From assembly GCA_017616165.1 (NCBI GenBank), contig JAFZYR010000040.1, positions 1-63,923 of the forward strand: a stretch of DNA of 63,923 nt, in the 5' to 3' direction. Both the position numbers and the translations under genes were made by a program. Positions 8,833-16,947 of this stretch are shown piece by piece. Under the pieces are notes generated by a model. That model was not told where the DNA came from. It was given only the letters and a program-made list of their open reading frames with translations, and did no database searches. The stretch's first letter is position 1; each line of letters starts with the position of its first letter. Origin of the DNA: Treponema sp. (GTDB taxonomy: Bacteria; Spirochaetota; Spirochaetia; Treponematales; Treponemataceae).

Positions 8833-8896
8833 GTCATTGCGAACGAAGTGTGGCAATCTGGAGTAATGGATTGCCACACCTACGGCTCGCAATGAC
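8833..8896 (+). repeat. CATTGCGAG palindromic element R2 (complete, head to head)
   Basis: A large imperfect palindrome: GTCATTGCGA (8833-8842) pairs with the final TCGCAATGAC, and GTGTGGCAATC pairs with GATTGCCACAC, with TGGAGTAATG in the loop. Its right half supplies a promoter for the gene at 8906. Confidence 0.85.
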
Positions 8897-8899
8897 AAT
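8871..8899 (+). promoter_or_regulatory. Repeat-derived promoter for the gene at 8906
   Basis: TTGCCA (8871-8876), 17-nt spacer, GACAAT (8894-8899), then 6 nt to the ATG at 8906. The -35 and most of the -10 are element R2 sequence. Confidence 0.5.
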
Positions 8900-8905
8900 A
8901 TTCTT

Positions 8906-9502
8906 ATGAAAAAACTTTTTATATCTATTTTTTTATTAGTTTTAGGTTTCTCTGTTTTTGCCGATGACAGCAGTCTGTTTATAAATGAGGTCTCATTAGG
9001 AACCGGGGTTTCCATTTATAGCGATAACGCCGATTCCAGCCGCAAAACCGTCATGAATTCCGATAATACTAAGCGTATTGTTGCGGGGCTTACCTATGAT
9101 GCAAACATTAATATTGCGGAACAGATAAAGGTAGTGCTTGGGGCCGAGACCTTCTGCGATTTTATATGGGATAACGGCTTTTATTACCATTCGGTGGATT
9201 ACGCATTTTTTACGGGAATAAAGATTTTCCCTAATCTTGCAGGGCTCAGCTTTACAATTGCCTATTCACTGGGAAACCGCAGCGACTTTTATAACATGGA
9301 CGCGCAGACCGGCGAAAAAACAGCCGGGAAAAATACCAATAAGTCCTGGGGAAACGGCTTTAGACTTGGAATTCAATATGATTTTATGAAGGACAAGATT
9401 TATAAGGTAAGGCCTTTTGTAGGGGCCTATTACCGCTGTGTTCCCCGTGGAAACTACAATACCGATCACATCCTGTGCCTCAATGGAGGCATAAGGTTAT
9501 AA
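8906..9502 (+). CDS. Secreted or outer-membrane beta-barrel-like protein
   Basis: A 198-residue protein with signal peptide KKLFISIFLLVLGFSVFA and cleavage near FADDSS. The mature part is built of alternating aromatic and polar strands (VVLGAETFCDFIWDNGFYYH, GFRLGIQYDFM, VRPFVGAYYR) and ends in NGGIRL, consistent with a small barrel of about eight strands in the outer membrane. No specific family is recognised. Its promoter appears to lie within a dispersed repeat. A hairpin at 9506-9534 separates it from the convergent rny gene. Confidence 0.6.
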   Translation: MKKLFISIFLLVLGFSVFADDSSLFINEVSLGTGVSIYSDNADSSRKTVMNSDNTKRIVAGLTYDANINIAEQIKVVLGAETFCDFIWDNGFYYHSVDYAFFTGIKIFPNLAGLSFTIAYSLGNRSDFYNMDAQTGEKTAGKNTNKSWGNGFRLGIQYDFMKDKIYKVRPFVGAYYRCVPRGNYNTDHILCLNGGIRL

Positions 9503-9505
9503 AAA

Positions 9506-9534
9506 AAGGGACCAGCCAGAATGACCGGTCCCTT
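9506..9534. terminator. Bidirectional terminator between the beta-barrel gene and rny
   Basis: Stem AAGGGACC (9506-9513) / GGTCCCTT (9527-9534). The A run at 9501-9507 gives a T tract for minus-strand transcripts from rny. Confidence 0.7.
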
Positions 9535-9556
9535 CCCCCTAATTTTATAACAGGAT

Positions 9557-11089
9557 TTATCGAGCGTACTCGATAATTCGTGTTTCTCTAATCATTGTAA
9601 GGCGTATGCGTCCAGGATAGCGCAGGTCTGTTTCAATCTGCTTTGCTATGCTGCGTGCAAGCTCCTTAACTTCGCCGTCAGGCACCTTTTCGTTGTTTAC
9701 AAGAATACGTAATTCTCGTCCAGCCTGAATAGCATAGGCCTTTTCTACACCGTTAAAGCCTTCGGCAATTGCTTCCAGATTTTCAAGACGCTTAACATAA
9801 TTGTCAATTGTCTCCTTGCGGGCACCCGGTCTTGAAGCAGAAATTGCATCTGCAATCTGAACTATTATTGCTTCAAGGCTTGTTGCTTCTACATCGTTAT
9901 GGTGAGCGGCAATTGCGTTGATAACGGCTGCATTTTCACCCATCTTGCGGGCCATTTCGGCACCAACCTCTGCGTGGTTCTGGTCGCTGTCATTTTCAGC
10001 ACCCTTACCAATATCGTGAAGGATGGCGGCACGTTTAGCAAGCTCGCGGTCTGCTCCAATTTCTGCAGCAATCATGCTTGCAGCCATTGCAACTTCCTTT
10101 GAGTGGGTAAGTACGTTCTGTCCGTAGCTTGTACGGAAGTAAAGGCGTCCAAGTGCACGGATTCCTTCAGTATTCATGTTGTGAATTCCAAGGTCAAAGA
10201 GTGCCTTTTCACCTTCTTCGTAAATCTTATTCTGAACCTCGTGGGTAACCTTCTGTACAATTTCTTCGATGCGTGCCGGATGAATACGGCCGTCGGAAAT
10301 AAGGCGTTCAAGTGCTTCCTTGGCAATTTCCTTGCGCACAGGGTCAAAGCATGAGATTACTACTGCTTCCGGAGTATCATCAATGATAATATCTACGCCG
10401 GTAAGTGTTTCCAGAGTACGGATATTGCGTCCTTCGCGTCCGATAATACGCCCCTTCATTTCGTCGCTAGGCAGCGAAACTGTTGTAACGGTAATATCGC
10501 TTGTAGTTTCCGGAGCAATACGCTGAATTGTAGTGATTAAGATGTCTTTTGCTTTCTTTTCTGCGGTAAGCTGGGCTTCCTGCTCAATCTTATTAATAAG
10601 AGCCTGTGCATCGTGGCGAGCCTCGTTTTCCAGATTCTTGATAATAAGGTCTTTTGCTTCCTGTGCAGACAGTCCCGAGATTTTTTCGAGCTCTGTTCTG
10701 TACATTTCTTCCTGTTTTGAAAGGAATTCTTCCCTTTTTACCATTGCATTTTTTTGATCTGCAAGTTCTTTTTCACTTTTCTCAAATTGGGCGGCGCGCT
10801 CTTCAAGAAGTTCTTCCTTCTTGTTCAGACGGGCTTCATAACGCTGTATTTCAGCCCTGCGCTCCCGGTTTTCTCTTTCCTGCTGATTTCTTTCCCGAAT
10901 GAGCTCATCTTTTGCATTTAACAAAATTTCTTTTTTCTGTGCTTCAGCTTCTCTAATTGCGTCCTGTTTTACACGTTCTGCCTTTTGTTCTGAAGCAGAT
11001 AATTGAAATCTGGCATAAAGCCAGCGAATAATCCATCCAAGAACAATTCCAACAACAGGGAGAATTATAAACCAAATCCATGTTGGCAT
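9557..11089 (-). CDS. rny: Ribonuclease Y
   Basis: A membrane-anchored endoribonuclease that begins decay of many mRNAs. 510 residues from the start at 11089 (MPTWIWFIILPVVG); GAGGTGA precedes this ATG, whereas the frame eight codons longer has no such site. Order: one membrane helix (about 3-22), a long charged coiled coil (about 25-190), a KH domain (MKGRIIGREGRNIRTLETLT) and an HD phosphohydrolase domain with the metal motif ILHDIGKGAE and downstream AAHHNDVE. Length and order match RNase Y. It is a single-gene unit ending at the hairpin at 9506-9534. Confidence 0.95.
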   Translation of the reverse strand: MPTWIWFIILPVVGIVLGWIIRWLYARFQLSASEQKAERVKQDAIREAEAQKKEILLNAKDELIRERNQQERENRERRAEIQRYEARLNKKEELLEERAAQFEKSEKELADQKNAMVKREEFLSKQEEMYRTELEKISGLSAQEAKDLIIKNLENEARHDAQALINKIEQEAQLTAEKKAKDILITTIQRIAPETTSDITVTTVSLPSDEMKGRIIGREGRNIRTLETLTGVDIIIDDTPEAVVISCFDPVRKEIAKEALERLISDGRIHPARIEEIVQKVTHEVQNKIYEEGEKALFDLGIHNMNTEGIRALGRLYFRTSYGQNVLTHSKEVAMAASMIAAEIGADRELAKRAAILHDIGKGAENDSDQNHAEVGAEMARKMGENAAVINAIAAHHNDVEATSLEAIIVQIADAISASRPGARKETIDNYVKRLENLEAIAEGFNGVEKAYAIQAGRELRILVNNEKVPDGEVKELARSIAKQIETDLRYPGRIRLTMIRETRIIEYAR

Positions 11090-11113
11090 ATACTTCACCT
11101 CTATTATAAACAT

Positions 11114-11172
11114 TTAGAATAGTTCACTTTTAATTGTAAAGCAAAAAGAGTTATCTGTCAAATTGAAAATCC
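11114..11172. other. Intergenic stretch before the structured repeats
   Basis: This begins the ~590-bp gene-free interval between rny and gguB. Apart from rny upstream sequence I see nothing here; the rest of the interval is filled by two structured repeats and a terminator. Confidence 0.5.
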
Positions 11173-11381
11173 GGGTTTCCGTGTTATAAATCGGATACTA
11201 AATCTAATTGGCTCCCAGTCACAAAACGGGGGTCAAAACCGCCGGCTAGCCTGCTTGACGCTGTTTGTTGCATAGGAACTATTAAATGCCGCTCCCGCGG
11301 CATCAACAAACAGAGTCATTTTGCCCCCCTTTTTGTTCCTTCGCGCCAGTGTATATTTATATGATTTATAATACGGAACCC
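11173..11381 (-). repeat. Structured repeat element, copy A
   Basis: The core (11210-11347, minus orientation) is about 90% identical to the copy at 62037-62173. Flanks form an inverted repeat of about 19 bp (GGGTTTCCGTGTTATAAATC at 11173-11192 against 11363-11381, one bulge and one G/T pair). Internal stems: CTGTTTGTTG/CAACAAACAG and a TGCCGC/GCGGCA hairpin. Confidence 0.8.
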
Positions 11382-11412
11382 TACATATATAGATAGTATG
11401 GAAAAATAGACT

Positions 11413-11624
11413 ATGGTAAACGCATTATAAATCCTTATGATAATAATTGGCGGGAGGGAGTGAAACGGCTTTGCGAAAAGGCTCTGAAGTGCGGCCGCTT
11501 AAGCGGCCAAGTATATAATTACAAGGCACTTCAGCGACTAGCAGGCGAGCCTGCGGTTTCGACAAAGCCGATTTTGCGACCGGTAGCCATTTGGATCCAA
11601 TGAGATTTATAATGCGTTTACCAT
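11413..11624 (+). repeat. Structured repeat element, copy B
   Basis: Bounded by a perfect 21-bp inverted repeat (11413-11433 and 11604-11624; inner sequence GATTTATAATGCG). The core 11449-11588 shares the layout of copies A and C but has different stem sequences: CGGCTTT/AAAGCCG (11466-11472/11564-11570), CTGAAGTGC/GCACTTCAG (11484-11492/11526-11534), hairpin GGCCGC-TTAA-GCGGCC (11493-11508) and GCAGGC/GCCTGC. It is oriented opposite to copy A. Confidence 0.8.
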
Positions 11625-11639
11625 TATAAGATAAAAAAA

Positions 11640-11669
11640 ACTGGTACAGGAGGAAAGCACTGTACCAGT
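11640..11669 (-). terminator. Terminator of the sugar transporter operon
   Basis: Ten-bp stem ACTGGTACAG (11640-11649) / CTGTACCAGT (11660-11669), followed on the minus strand by eight T residues (11633-11640 as A on the plus strand). Confidence 0.85.
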
Positions 11670-11704
11670 AAAAGAAGTTCTTTTAAATTTTTATGAAAAA
11701 AAAG

Positions 11705-12961
11705 TTATGCCTTTTTCTTGGTAGCCTTTTTCTGTTTTGAAACAACGTCGAAGATTACGGCTGCAAGAAGTACCATACCCTTAACAGCGCGCTGCCAGTT
11801 CATGTCTACACCGAGGATAGACATACCGTTGTTCAATACACCCATGAAGATAGCACCAACTACGGCACCACCAACTGTACCTGTTCCACCGTAGGCAGAA
11901 GCACCACCAATAAAGCAGGAAGCGATGGCATCCATTTCGTAGTTCTGACCAGCTGTTGGCTGTGCAGAGTTCATACGTGCAATTGTTACCAAAGCGGCAA
12001 CTGCGGCAATAAAGCCCATGTTTGTATATGCAAAGAACATTACATTCTTTGTGTTTACACCGGAAAGGCGGGCTGCTTTTTCGTTACCACCAATTGCATA
12101 CAGGTAGCGTCCTGGAACAGTATTTTGTGTAAAGTATGAGTAAACTGCAATGATTACACCAAGGAGGATCAAAACTACTGGAAGACCACGGTCACGTGCA
12201 AGGAACTGACCAATGATAAAGATTACGATTGAAAGTACAACCAGCTTTGCAATGAATGAACCGCGTGACTGAACTGTGTAGTTCTTCTTAATCTTGTTGC
12301 GGCGGCTTACAATTTCAAGAATTACATAAGCAAGAATTGCAATGAGTGTAACAATCAAAGTAATCATAAGTGTGTATTTGTCTACCCATTCATCAAACAG
12401 TTCAATATCACCAAACTTTTCGTAGGTTGCATCTGTAGAAACCGGCAGATAGCTTTCGAAAAGGTTCAGGTATTTCTGTGGGAATGGAGCGATTGGGCGT
12501 CCATCAAGTACGATTGTTGCAACACCACGCCACAAAAGCATACCGGCAAGGGTAGTAATGAACGGCGGAATGTGGATGTAAGCAATAAAGAAGCCGTGGA
12601 AGGCACCAATTGCAGTACCAAGAATAAGACATGCAATTACTGCAAGCCAGATTGGCCAGCCCCAGTTTACAATAAATACACCTGCAAGAGCACCAACAAG
12701 GGCTACTACAGAACCAACAGACAAATCGATGTTACCACCGGTAAGGATACAAAGCAGCATACCAGTTGCCAGAATTGCTACGTAGGCATTCTGACGGATA
12801 ATGTTGGTAACGTTGGCTGGTGCAAACAAAGAACCGTGGCCAGTGATTCTGATTAAGATTTCAAACAGAATCATAACTCCAACAAGTATAAAAAGCATTG
12901 TGTTGCTTTTAAGTACTGCTTTTAATGTATTAGAAACATTAGATGCTTTCTTTTCACTCAT
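11705..12961 (-). CDS. gguB: Sugar ABC transporter permease, GguB/XylH-like
   Basis: The membrane channel of a CUT2-type monosaccharide importer. 418 residues with about ten membrane segments; conserved stretches include ILTGGNIDLSVGSVVALVGA, FITTLAGMLLWRGV, the YAIGGNEKAARLSGV loop that contacts the ATPase, and IASCFIGGASAYGGTGTVGG. A basic tail (KQKKATKKKA) ends it. The start is 4 nt from the gguA stop, so the two are translationally linked. The 400-plus length and a large loop between segments 5 and 6 fit the GguB/XylH branch rather than RbsC. Substrate probably xylose, galactose or arabinose, not determined. Confidence 0.88.
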   Translation of the reverse strand: MSEKKASNVSNTLKAVLKSNTMLFILVGVMILFEILIRITGHGSLFAPANVTNIIRQNAYVAILATGMLLCILTGGNIDLSVGSVVALVGALAGVFIVNWGWPIWLAVIACLILGTAIGAFHGFFIAYIHIPPFITTLAGMLLWRGVATIVLDGRPIAPFPQKYLNLFESYLPVSTDATYEKFGDIELFDEWVDKYTLMITLIVTLIAILAYVILEIVSRRNKIKKNYTVQSRGSFIAKLVVLSIVIFIIGQFLARDRGLPVVLILLGVIIAVYSYFTQNTVPGRYLYAIGGNEKAARLSGVNTKNVMFFAYTNMGFIAAVAALVTIARMNSAQPTAGQNYEMDAIASCFIGGASAYGGTGTVGGAVVGAIFMGVLNNGMSILGVDMNWQRAVKGMVLLAAVIFDVVSKQKKATKKKA

Positions 12962-12965
12962 TTTT

Positions 12966-14519
12966 TTACTCCTGTGTATTAAGATCTAAGGTCTTTCCAG
13001 AATTGATAATCTCAGTCATGATTTTTTCCTGAGTTGCTTCTTTTCCGTCCATTTCTGCAATCATCTTGCCTTCGTTCATAACGTAGATACGGTCTGCCAT
13101 ACCCAAAAGCTCTGGCATTTCCGAAGAAATCATGATTACAGATTTACCTTCTGCAACCATTTTGTTGATGATACAGTAGATTTCGTACTTGGCACCAACG
13201 TCAATACCGCGGGTTGGTTCGTCCAAAATCAAAATGTCCGGTTCTGCAAAAAGCCATTTACCTACTAAAACCTTCTGCATGTTACCACCCGAAAGGTTTT
13301 CTACGTTTTCCATTACGGTTGCACACTTTGTATGCATTTCCTTGGCCATTTCTTCGGAATACTGACGTTCCTTATCAAAGTCAAGGATGTAGTGCTTAGA
13401 AATCTTTTCTGGTTTTGCAGCAGTTGTGTTCTTACAGATTGATTCAGTAAGAATCAAACCGTTGCCCTTGCGGTCTTCGGTAACGTATGCAAGACCTGCT
13501 TTAATTGCAGATTTTACGTTAGGGAAGGAAACTTCCTTTCCGTTCATATATATGTGTCCACGGATATTTGCTCCGTAAGATCGACCAAAGATACTCATGC
13601 TAAGCTCTGTTCGTCCGGCACCCATAAGGCCTGCAATTCCCAGAACCTCTCCCTTGCGCAGGTTAAAGTTAATGTGGTCGCAAACCTTAATTCCGTCGAA
13701 TACCGGATGGTCTACACACCAGTCTTTAACTTCAAAGCAAACTTCACCAACGTGTGATTCGCGCTTAGGGAATCGGTCGGTAATGCTTCTACCTACCATG
13801 GCAGAAATAATCATATCTTCAGTAAAATTATCTTTCTTTTTATCAAGTGTTGTGATTGTCTGTCCGTCGCGGATAACAGTAATCTTATCTGCAACATAAG
13901 AAACTTCATTCAACTTGTGGGAAATGATGATAGAAGTCATTCCCTGCTTTTTGAATTCAAGAAGCAGATCAAGAAGATGCTTTGCTTCTGTATCGTTCAA
14001 AGAAGCTGTAGGCTCGTCAAGAATAAGCAGACGTACATTCTTACCAAGAGCCTTGGCAATTTCTACAAGCTGCTGTTTTCCAACACCAATATCCTTAATC
14101 AGTGTTTTAGACGAATCCTTGAGTCCTACTGTTCTCAAAAGCTCATCGGCTTTATCAAAGGTTTCGGACCAGTTGATTTTTGCTTTGCTTCCTCTTTCGT
14201 TTCCGAGGAACATGTTTTCACCAATTGTCAAAAGCGGAACAAGAGCAAGCTCCTGATGAATAATTACAATACCCTTTGCTTCACTGTCCCTGATTGTCTG
14301 AAACTTACAGATTTCTCCGTCGTAAACAATGTCGCCGTCGTATGTTCCGTATGGATAAATACCGCTTAGAACATTCATCAAAGTCGATTTTCCCGCACCG
14401 TTTTCGCCGCAGATTGCGTGAATCTCACCATCTTCAACTGTAAGATTTACATTGTCGAGCGCCTTTACACCGGGAAAAACCTTGGTGATATTTTTCATTT
14501 CCAATAATGTCTTAGCCAT
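12966..14519 (-). CDS. gguA: Sugar ABC transporter ATPase, GguA/XylG-like
   Basis: A duplicated ATP-binding subunit of 517 residues that powers monosaccharide uptake. The first half has Walker A GENGAGKST (about residue 37), Walker B LLILDEPTASL and a signature altered to IGVGKQQL. The second half has the usual degenerate P-loop GLMGAGRTELS, signature LSGGNMQKV and ILDEPTRGIDVG. The closest family is the MmsA/GguA multiple-sugar ATPases. It sits between chvE and gguB; a hairpin upstream at 14576-14598 probably lowers its transcription relative to chvE. Confidence 0.93.
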   Translation of the reverse strand: MAKTLLEMKNITKVFPGVKALDNVNLTVEDGEIHAICGENGAGKSTLMNVLSGIYPYGTYDGDIVYDGEICKFQTIRDSEAKGIVIIHQELALVPLLTIGENMFLGNERGSKAKINWSETFDKADELLRTVGLKDSSKTLIKDIGVGKQQLVEIAKALGKNVRLLILDEPTASLNDTEAKHLLDLLLEFKKQGMTSIIISHKLNEVSYVADKITVIRDGQTITTLDKKKDNFTEDMIISAMVGRSITDRFPKRESHVGEVCFEVKDWCVDHPVFDGIKVCDHINFNLRKGEVLGIAGLMGAGRTELSMSIFGRSYGANIRGHIYMNGKEVSFPNVKSAIKAGLAYVTEDRKGNGLILTESICKNTTAAKPEKISKHYILDFDKERQYSEEMAKEMHTKCATVMENVENLSGGNMQKVLVGKWLFAEPDILILDEPTRGIDVGAKYEIYCIINKMVAEGKSVIMISSEMPELLGMADRIYVMNEGKMIAEMDGKEATQEKIMTEIINSGKTLDLNTQE

Positions 14520-14575
14520 TGGAACCCCTCTTTTATTAATTAATTATCAATAATAATCTGGTTTTTATAAAAAAA

Positions 14576-14598
14576 GGGGCGGCGATTAGGGCCGCCCC
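14576..14598 (-). terminator. Attenuating hairpin between chvE and gguA
   Basis: Stem GGGGCGGC (14576-14583) / GCCGCCCC (14591-14598), followed on the minus strand by seven or more T. It lies after chvE within the operon, so partial readthrough would give more binding protein than membrane parts. Confidence 0.8.
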
Positions 14599-14621
14599 CT
14601 GAGTCAAGAATCTAACTCAAA

Positions 14622-15686
14622 CTATTTGAGTTCTGATTCCTTGTAGTATCCTGAGTCGATCAGCAATTCTTTGTAGTTGCTGAGGTCACCGAATACTGGA
14701 TCACAAAGGTATGATGGAACAACCTTTACGTTGTTGTTGTATGTCTTTGTATCATTTACAGGAACAGTTGTTCCGTTCATGATAGCTTCTACCATCTTTA
14801 CTACCTGAGCAGCAAGTGTACGAGTATCCTTGAAGATAGACATTGACTGATATCCCTTGAGCATGTTCTTCATAGATACGATATCACAGTCCTGACCAGT
14901 GATTACTGGGAAGTTAGATGCATCATATCCAGCAGAAAGAAGAGCGTTTGTTACACCGTTAGCTGTAGAGTCGTTAGAGCAGTATACAGCGTCAAGCTTC
15001 TGTCCCTTTGGAGAGTACTTGTTAGATGTAATAAGGTTTTCCATTCTCTTCTGAGCTTCTTCTGTAGACCAGTTCAATGTAGCACACTGAGCCTTAGCTG
15101 TCTGTCCAGAAAGACATACGATTACGCCAGAGTTGATGTAAGGTGTAAGAACATCCATAGCTCCTCCGAAGAAGAAGTTGATGTTGTTGTCACCTGGGTC
15201 ACCAGTGAAGAATTCCATGTAAACTGGATCAGAAGCTGAACGTGTCTTAAGTCCGAGCTTGTCAACAAGGTAGTCACCCTGGAGAGTACCTACTTTGTAG
15301 TTATCGAATGTTGCATAGTAAGAAACTGCATCTGTGTCCATGATAAGACGGTCATATGCAATAACCTGGATCTTCTTCTTCTTTGCTGTTGCAAGAACGT
15401 TAGAAAGTGAAGAACCATCGATAGCAGCGATTACGAGAACCTTACATTTTCCTGTAATCATGTTTTCGATCTGTGATATCTGTGTTGCGATATCGTTAGC
15501 AGCATACTGAAGGTCTACTGTATAACCTGCCTTTACGAAGTCACCATACATGTTGTTACCATCCTGGTTCCAGCGCTGCAAGTCTTTTGTAGGCATAGAG
15601 ATACCTACTTTACCCTTTGATTTTGTTGCTGCGAATGCAGTTGTCAATGTTGCAACTGCCAAAAGAATTGCTACAATTTTTTTCAT
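14622..15686 (-). CDS. chvE: Periplasmic monosaccharide-binding protein, ChvE-like
   Basis: The soluble receptor that delivers sugar to GguAB. 354 residues with a signal peptide (KKIVAILLAVATLTTAFA). The mature start VGISMPTKDLQRWNQDGNNM is the ChvE signature, with YDRLIMDTDAVSYYATFDNY and PVITGQDCDI lining the pocket in this family. AGGAG lies 9 nt before the ATG. It is first in the operon and followed by an attenuating hairpin, in keeping with higher expression. In Agrobacterium ChvE also feeds a sensor kinase; here separate receptors for the sensor are encoded next door. Confidence 0.92.
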   Translation of the reverse strand: MKKIVAILLAVATLTTAFAATKSKGKVGISMPTKDLQRWNQDGNNMYGDFVKAGYTVDLQYAANDIATQISQIENMITGKCKVLVIAAIDGSSLSNVLATAKKKKIQVIAYDRLIMDTDAVSYYATFDNYKVGTLQGDYLVDKLGLKTRSASDPVYMEFFTGDPGDNNINFFFGGAMDVLTPYINSGVIVCLSGQTAKAQCATLNWSTEEAQKRMENLITSNKYSPKGQKLDAVYCSNDSTANGVTNALLSAGYDASNFPVITGQDCDIVSMKNMLKGYQSMSIFKDTRTLAAQVVKMVEAIMNGTTVPVNDTKTYNNNVKVVPSYLCDPVFGDLSNYKELLIDSGYYKESELK

Positions 15687-15715
15687 TTGTAAAAACTCCT
15701 CATTTTTTATTATTT

Positions 15716-15747
15716 AAGGTCGACGACCTTTCTACTTAGGCATTATA
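15716..15747 (-). promoter_or_regulatory. chvE promoter -10 and start-proximal palindrome
   Basis: TATAAT on the minus strand (15742-15747) with no good -35, followed near the predicted transcription start by a perfect inverted repeat AAGGTCG-A-CGACCTT (15716-15730). This may be an operator or a 5' stem. A weak -35 suggests an activator, plausibly the regulator at 16944-18509. Confidence 0.45.
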
Positions 15748-15888
15748 GGGTATGAAGTCAATATAAATTCACTCATTTTCTACAAATTCTTGGTATTTTC
15801 TTATTTTTGATGAGAATTCTTTAAGAAGTGGGTTGGGAATTTCTAGATTTTTTTGTTGTATATTTTGTGCTAATTTTGACCCGACAAT

Positions 15889-16947
15889 CTAATCTTTATA
15901 AATAGACGCTGCACTATGGAAGCCCGACTCTATAATCACTTTGTCCAGGTTATATTTATCTACATATTCGGGCTCGAGCCAGACAGTCTGAATATCTGCG
16001 TAGCCGTTATTAATTTTACTGATGCGCGCGTTACCTGTTGGCAGCGGCTCGCCCTTTGCAAGGGCTACTGCACATTCTGCTGCCAGCTCTGCCAGACGGA
16101 TAATAGGCTTATATATAGTAAAATCCTGCTTACCCTGAACAATGTACTGGCAGGCAAGAATATCTGCATCTTGGCCGCAAACCGGAATGTGAGTATCAGG
16201 GTAATAGCGGTTTATAGCCTGAATTACACTTGCGGCAACTGCATCATTACCGCAGATAATTGCATCCGGAAAAACATCGCTTTTTAAGATGCGCACCATT
16301 TCCTGGTAAGAAAGGTCGTAGTTCCAGTTTTCGGTGTGGAATACATGATTTATTTTTACAGGGCCCTCGCGGACAATTCGCTTAATTCCTTCATATATAA
16401 GGGTCATGTTGTAGTCTTCTTCCGGTCCAAGAATGCAGTACCAGTTTTTTCCGTTTGTATGACGCAGCATGTGAGAAGCCATATATTCGCCAACCTTTTC
16501 GCTGTCTATGGTCATATAAAGATCTATGTCTGCATTAAGCGCCAGTCTGTCGTAGGAAATAATCGGGATGCCCTTTGCCTTGATTTTCTGTACGCTTTCG
16601 GTTATGGCTGAGGCATCCTTTGGAAGAACTACTATTGCGTCAGTGCGTTCCATTAAATATAAAAGCTGGCGGTTTTGTTCTTCCATGCTGTTGCCGGCAT
16701 TCTGAACAATTACATTTGCGCCAAGCTCCTTTACCTTGTTTATAAATACGTCCATGTCGCGCTGCCAGCGTTCTATGGCAAGAGTGTCTATGGAAAAGCC
16801 GATTGTAAGGCTGTGTTCTGACGCTGTAGAAGACTGCTTTGCGGCAACTGTTCCTTCCTTTTTCTGGCAGGAAGCAAAAATGAGCGGGAATAATAAAAGT
16901 ATTGCAGTCTTACGGATAAGTACCTGTACGTGCTTGTTTAATTTCAT
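15889..16947 (-). CDS. Periplasmic sugar-receptor lipoprotein
   Basis: A 352-residue lipoprotein with signal and lipobox LIFASC (Cys near residue 27). The body is a type I sugar-binding fold of the XylF/ChvE kind (IGFSIDTLAIERWQRDMDVF, IPIISYDRLALNADIDLYMT, GQDADILACQYIVQGKQDFT). It is the last gene of the clp-sensor operon and overlaps the regulator stop codon by 4 nt. Since the transporter has its own binding protein, this one probably presents sugar to the histidine kinase. A transport role cannot be excluded. Confidence 0.82.
   Translation of the reverse strand: MKLNKHVQVLIRKTAILLLFPLIFASCQKKEGTVAAKQSSTASEHSLTIGFSIDTLAIERWQRDMDVFINKVKELGANVIVQNAGNSMEEQNRQLLYLMERTDAIVVLPKDASAITESVQKIKAKGIPIISYDRLALNADIDLYMTIDSEKVGEYMASHMLRHTNGKNWYCILGPEEDYNMTLIYEGIKRIVREGPVKINHVFHTENWNYDLSYQEMVRILKSDVFPDAIICGNDAVAASVIQAINRYYPDTHIPVCGQDADILACQYIVQGKQDFTIYKPIIRLAELAAECAVALAKGEPLPTGNARISKINNGYADIQTVWLEPEYVDKYNLDKVIIESGFHSAASIYKD

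Noticed and set aside
11413..11624. Element B as an attC site or IS200/IS605 end
   Set aside because: The 21-bp ends do not fit attC, and no transposase or its remnant is present. The multi-stem core is too complex for an IS200 end hairpin.
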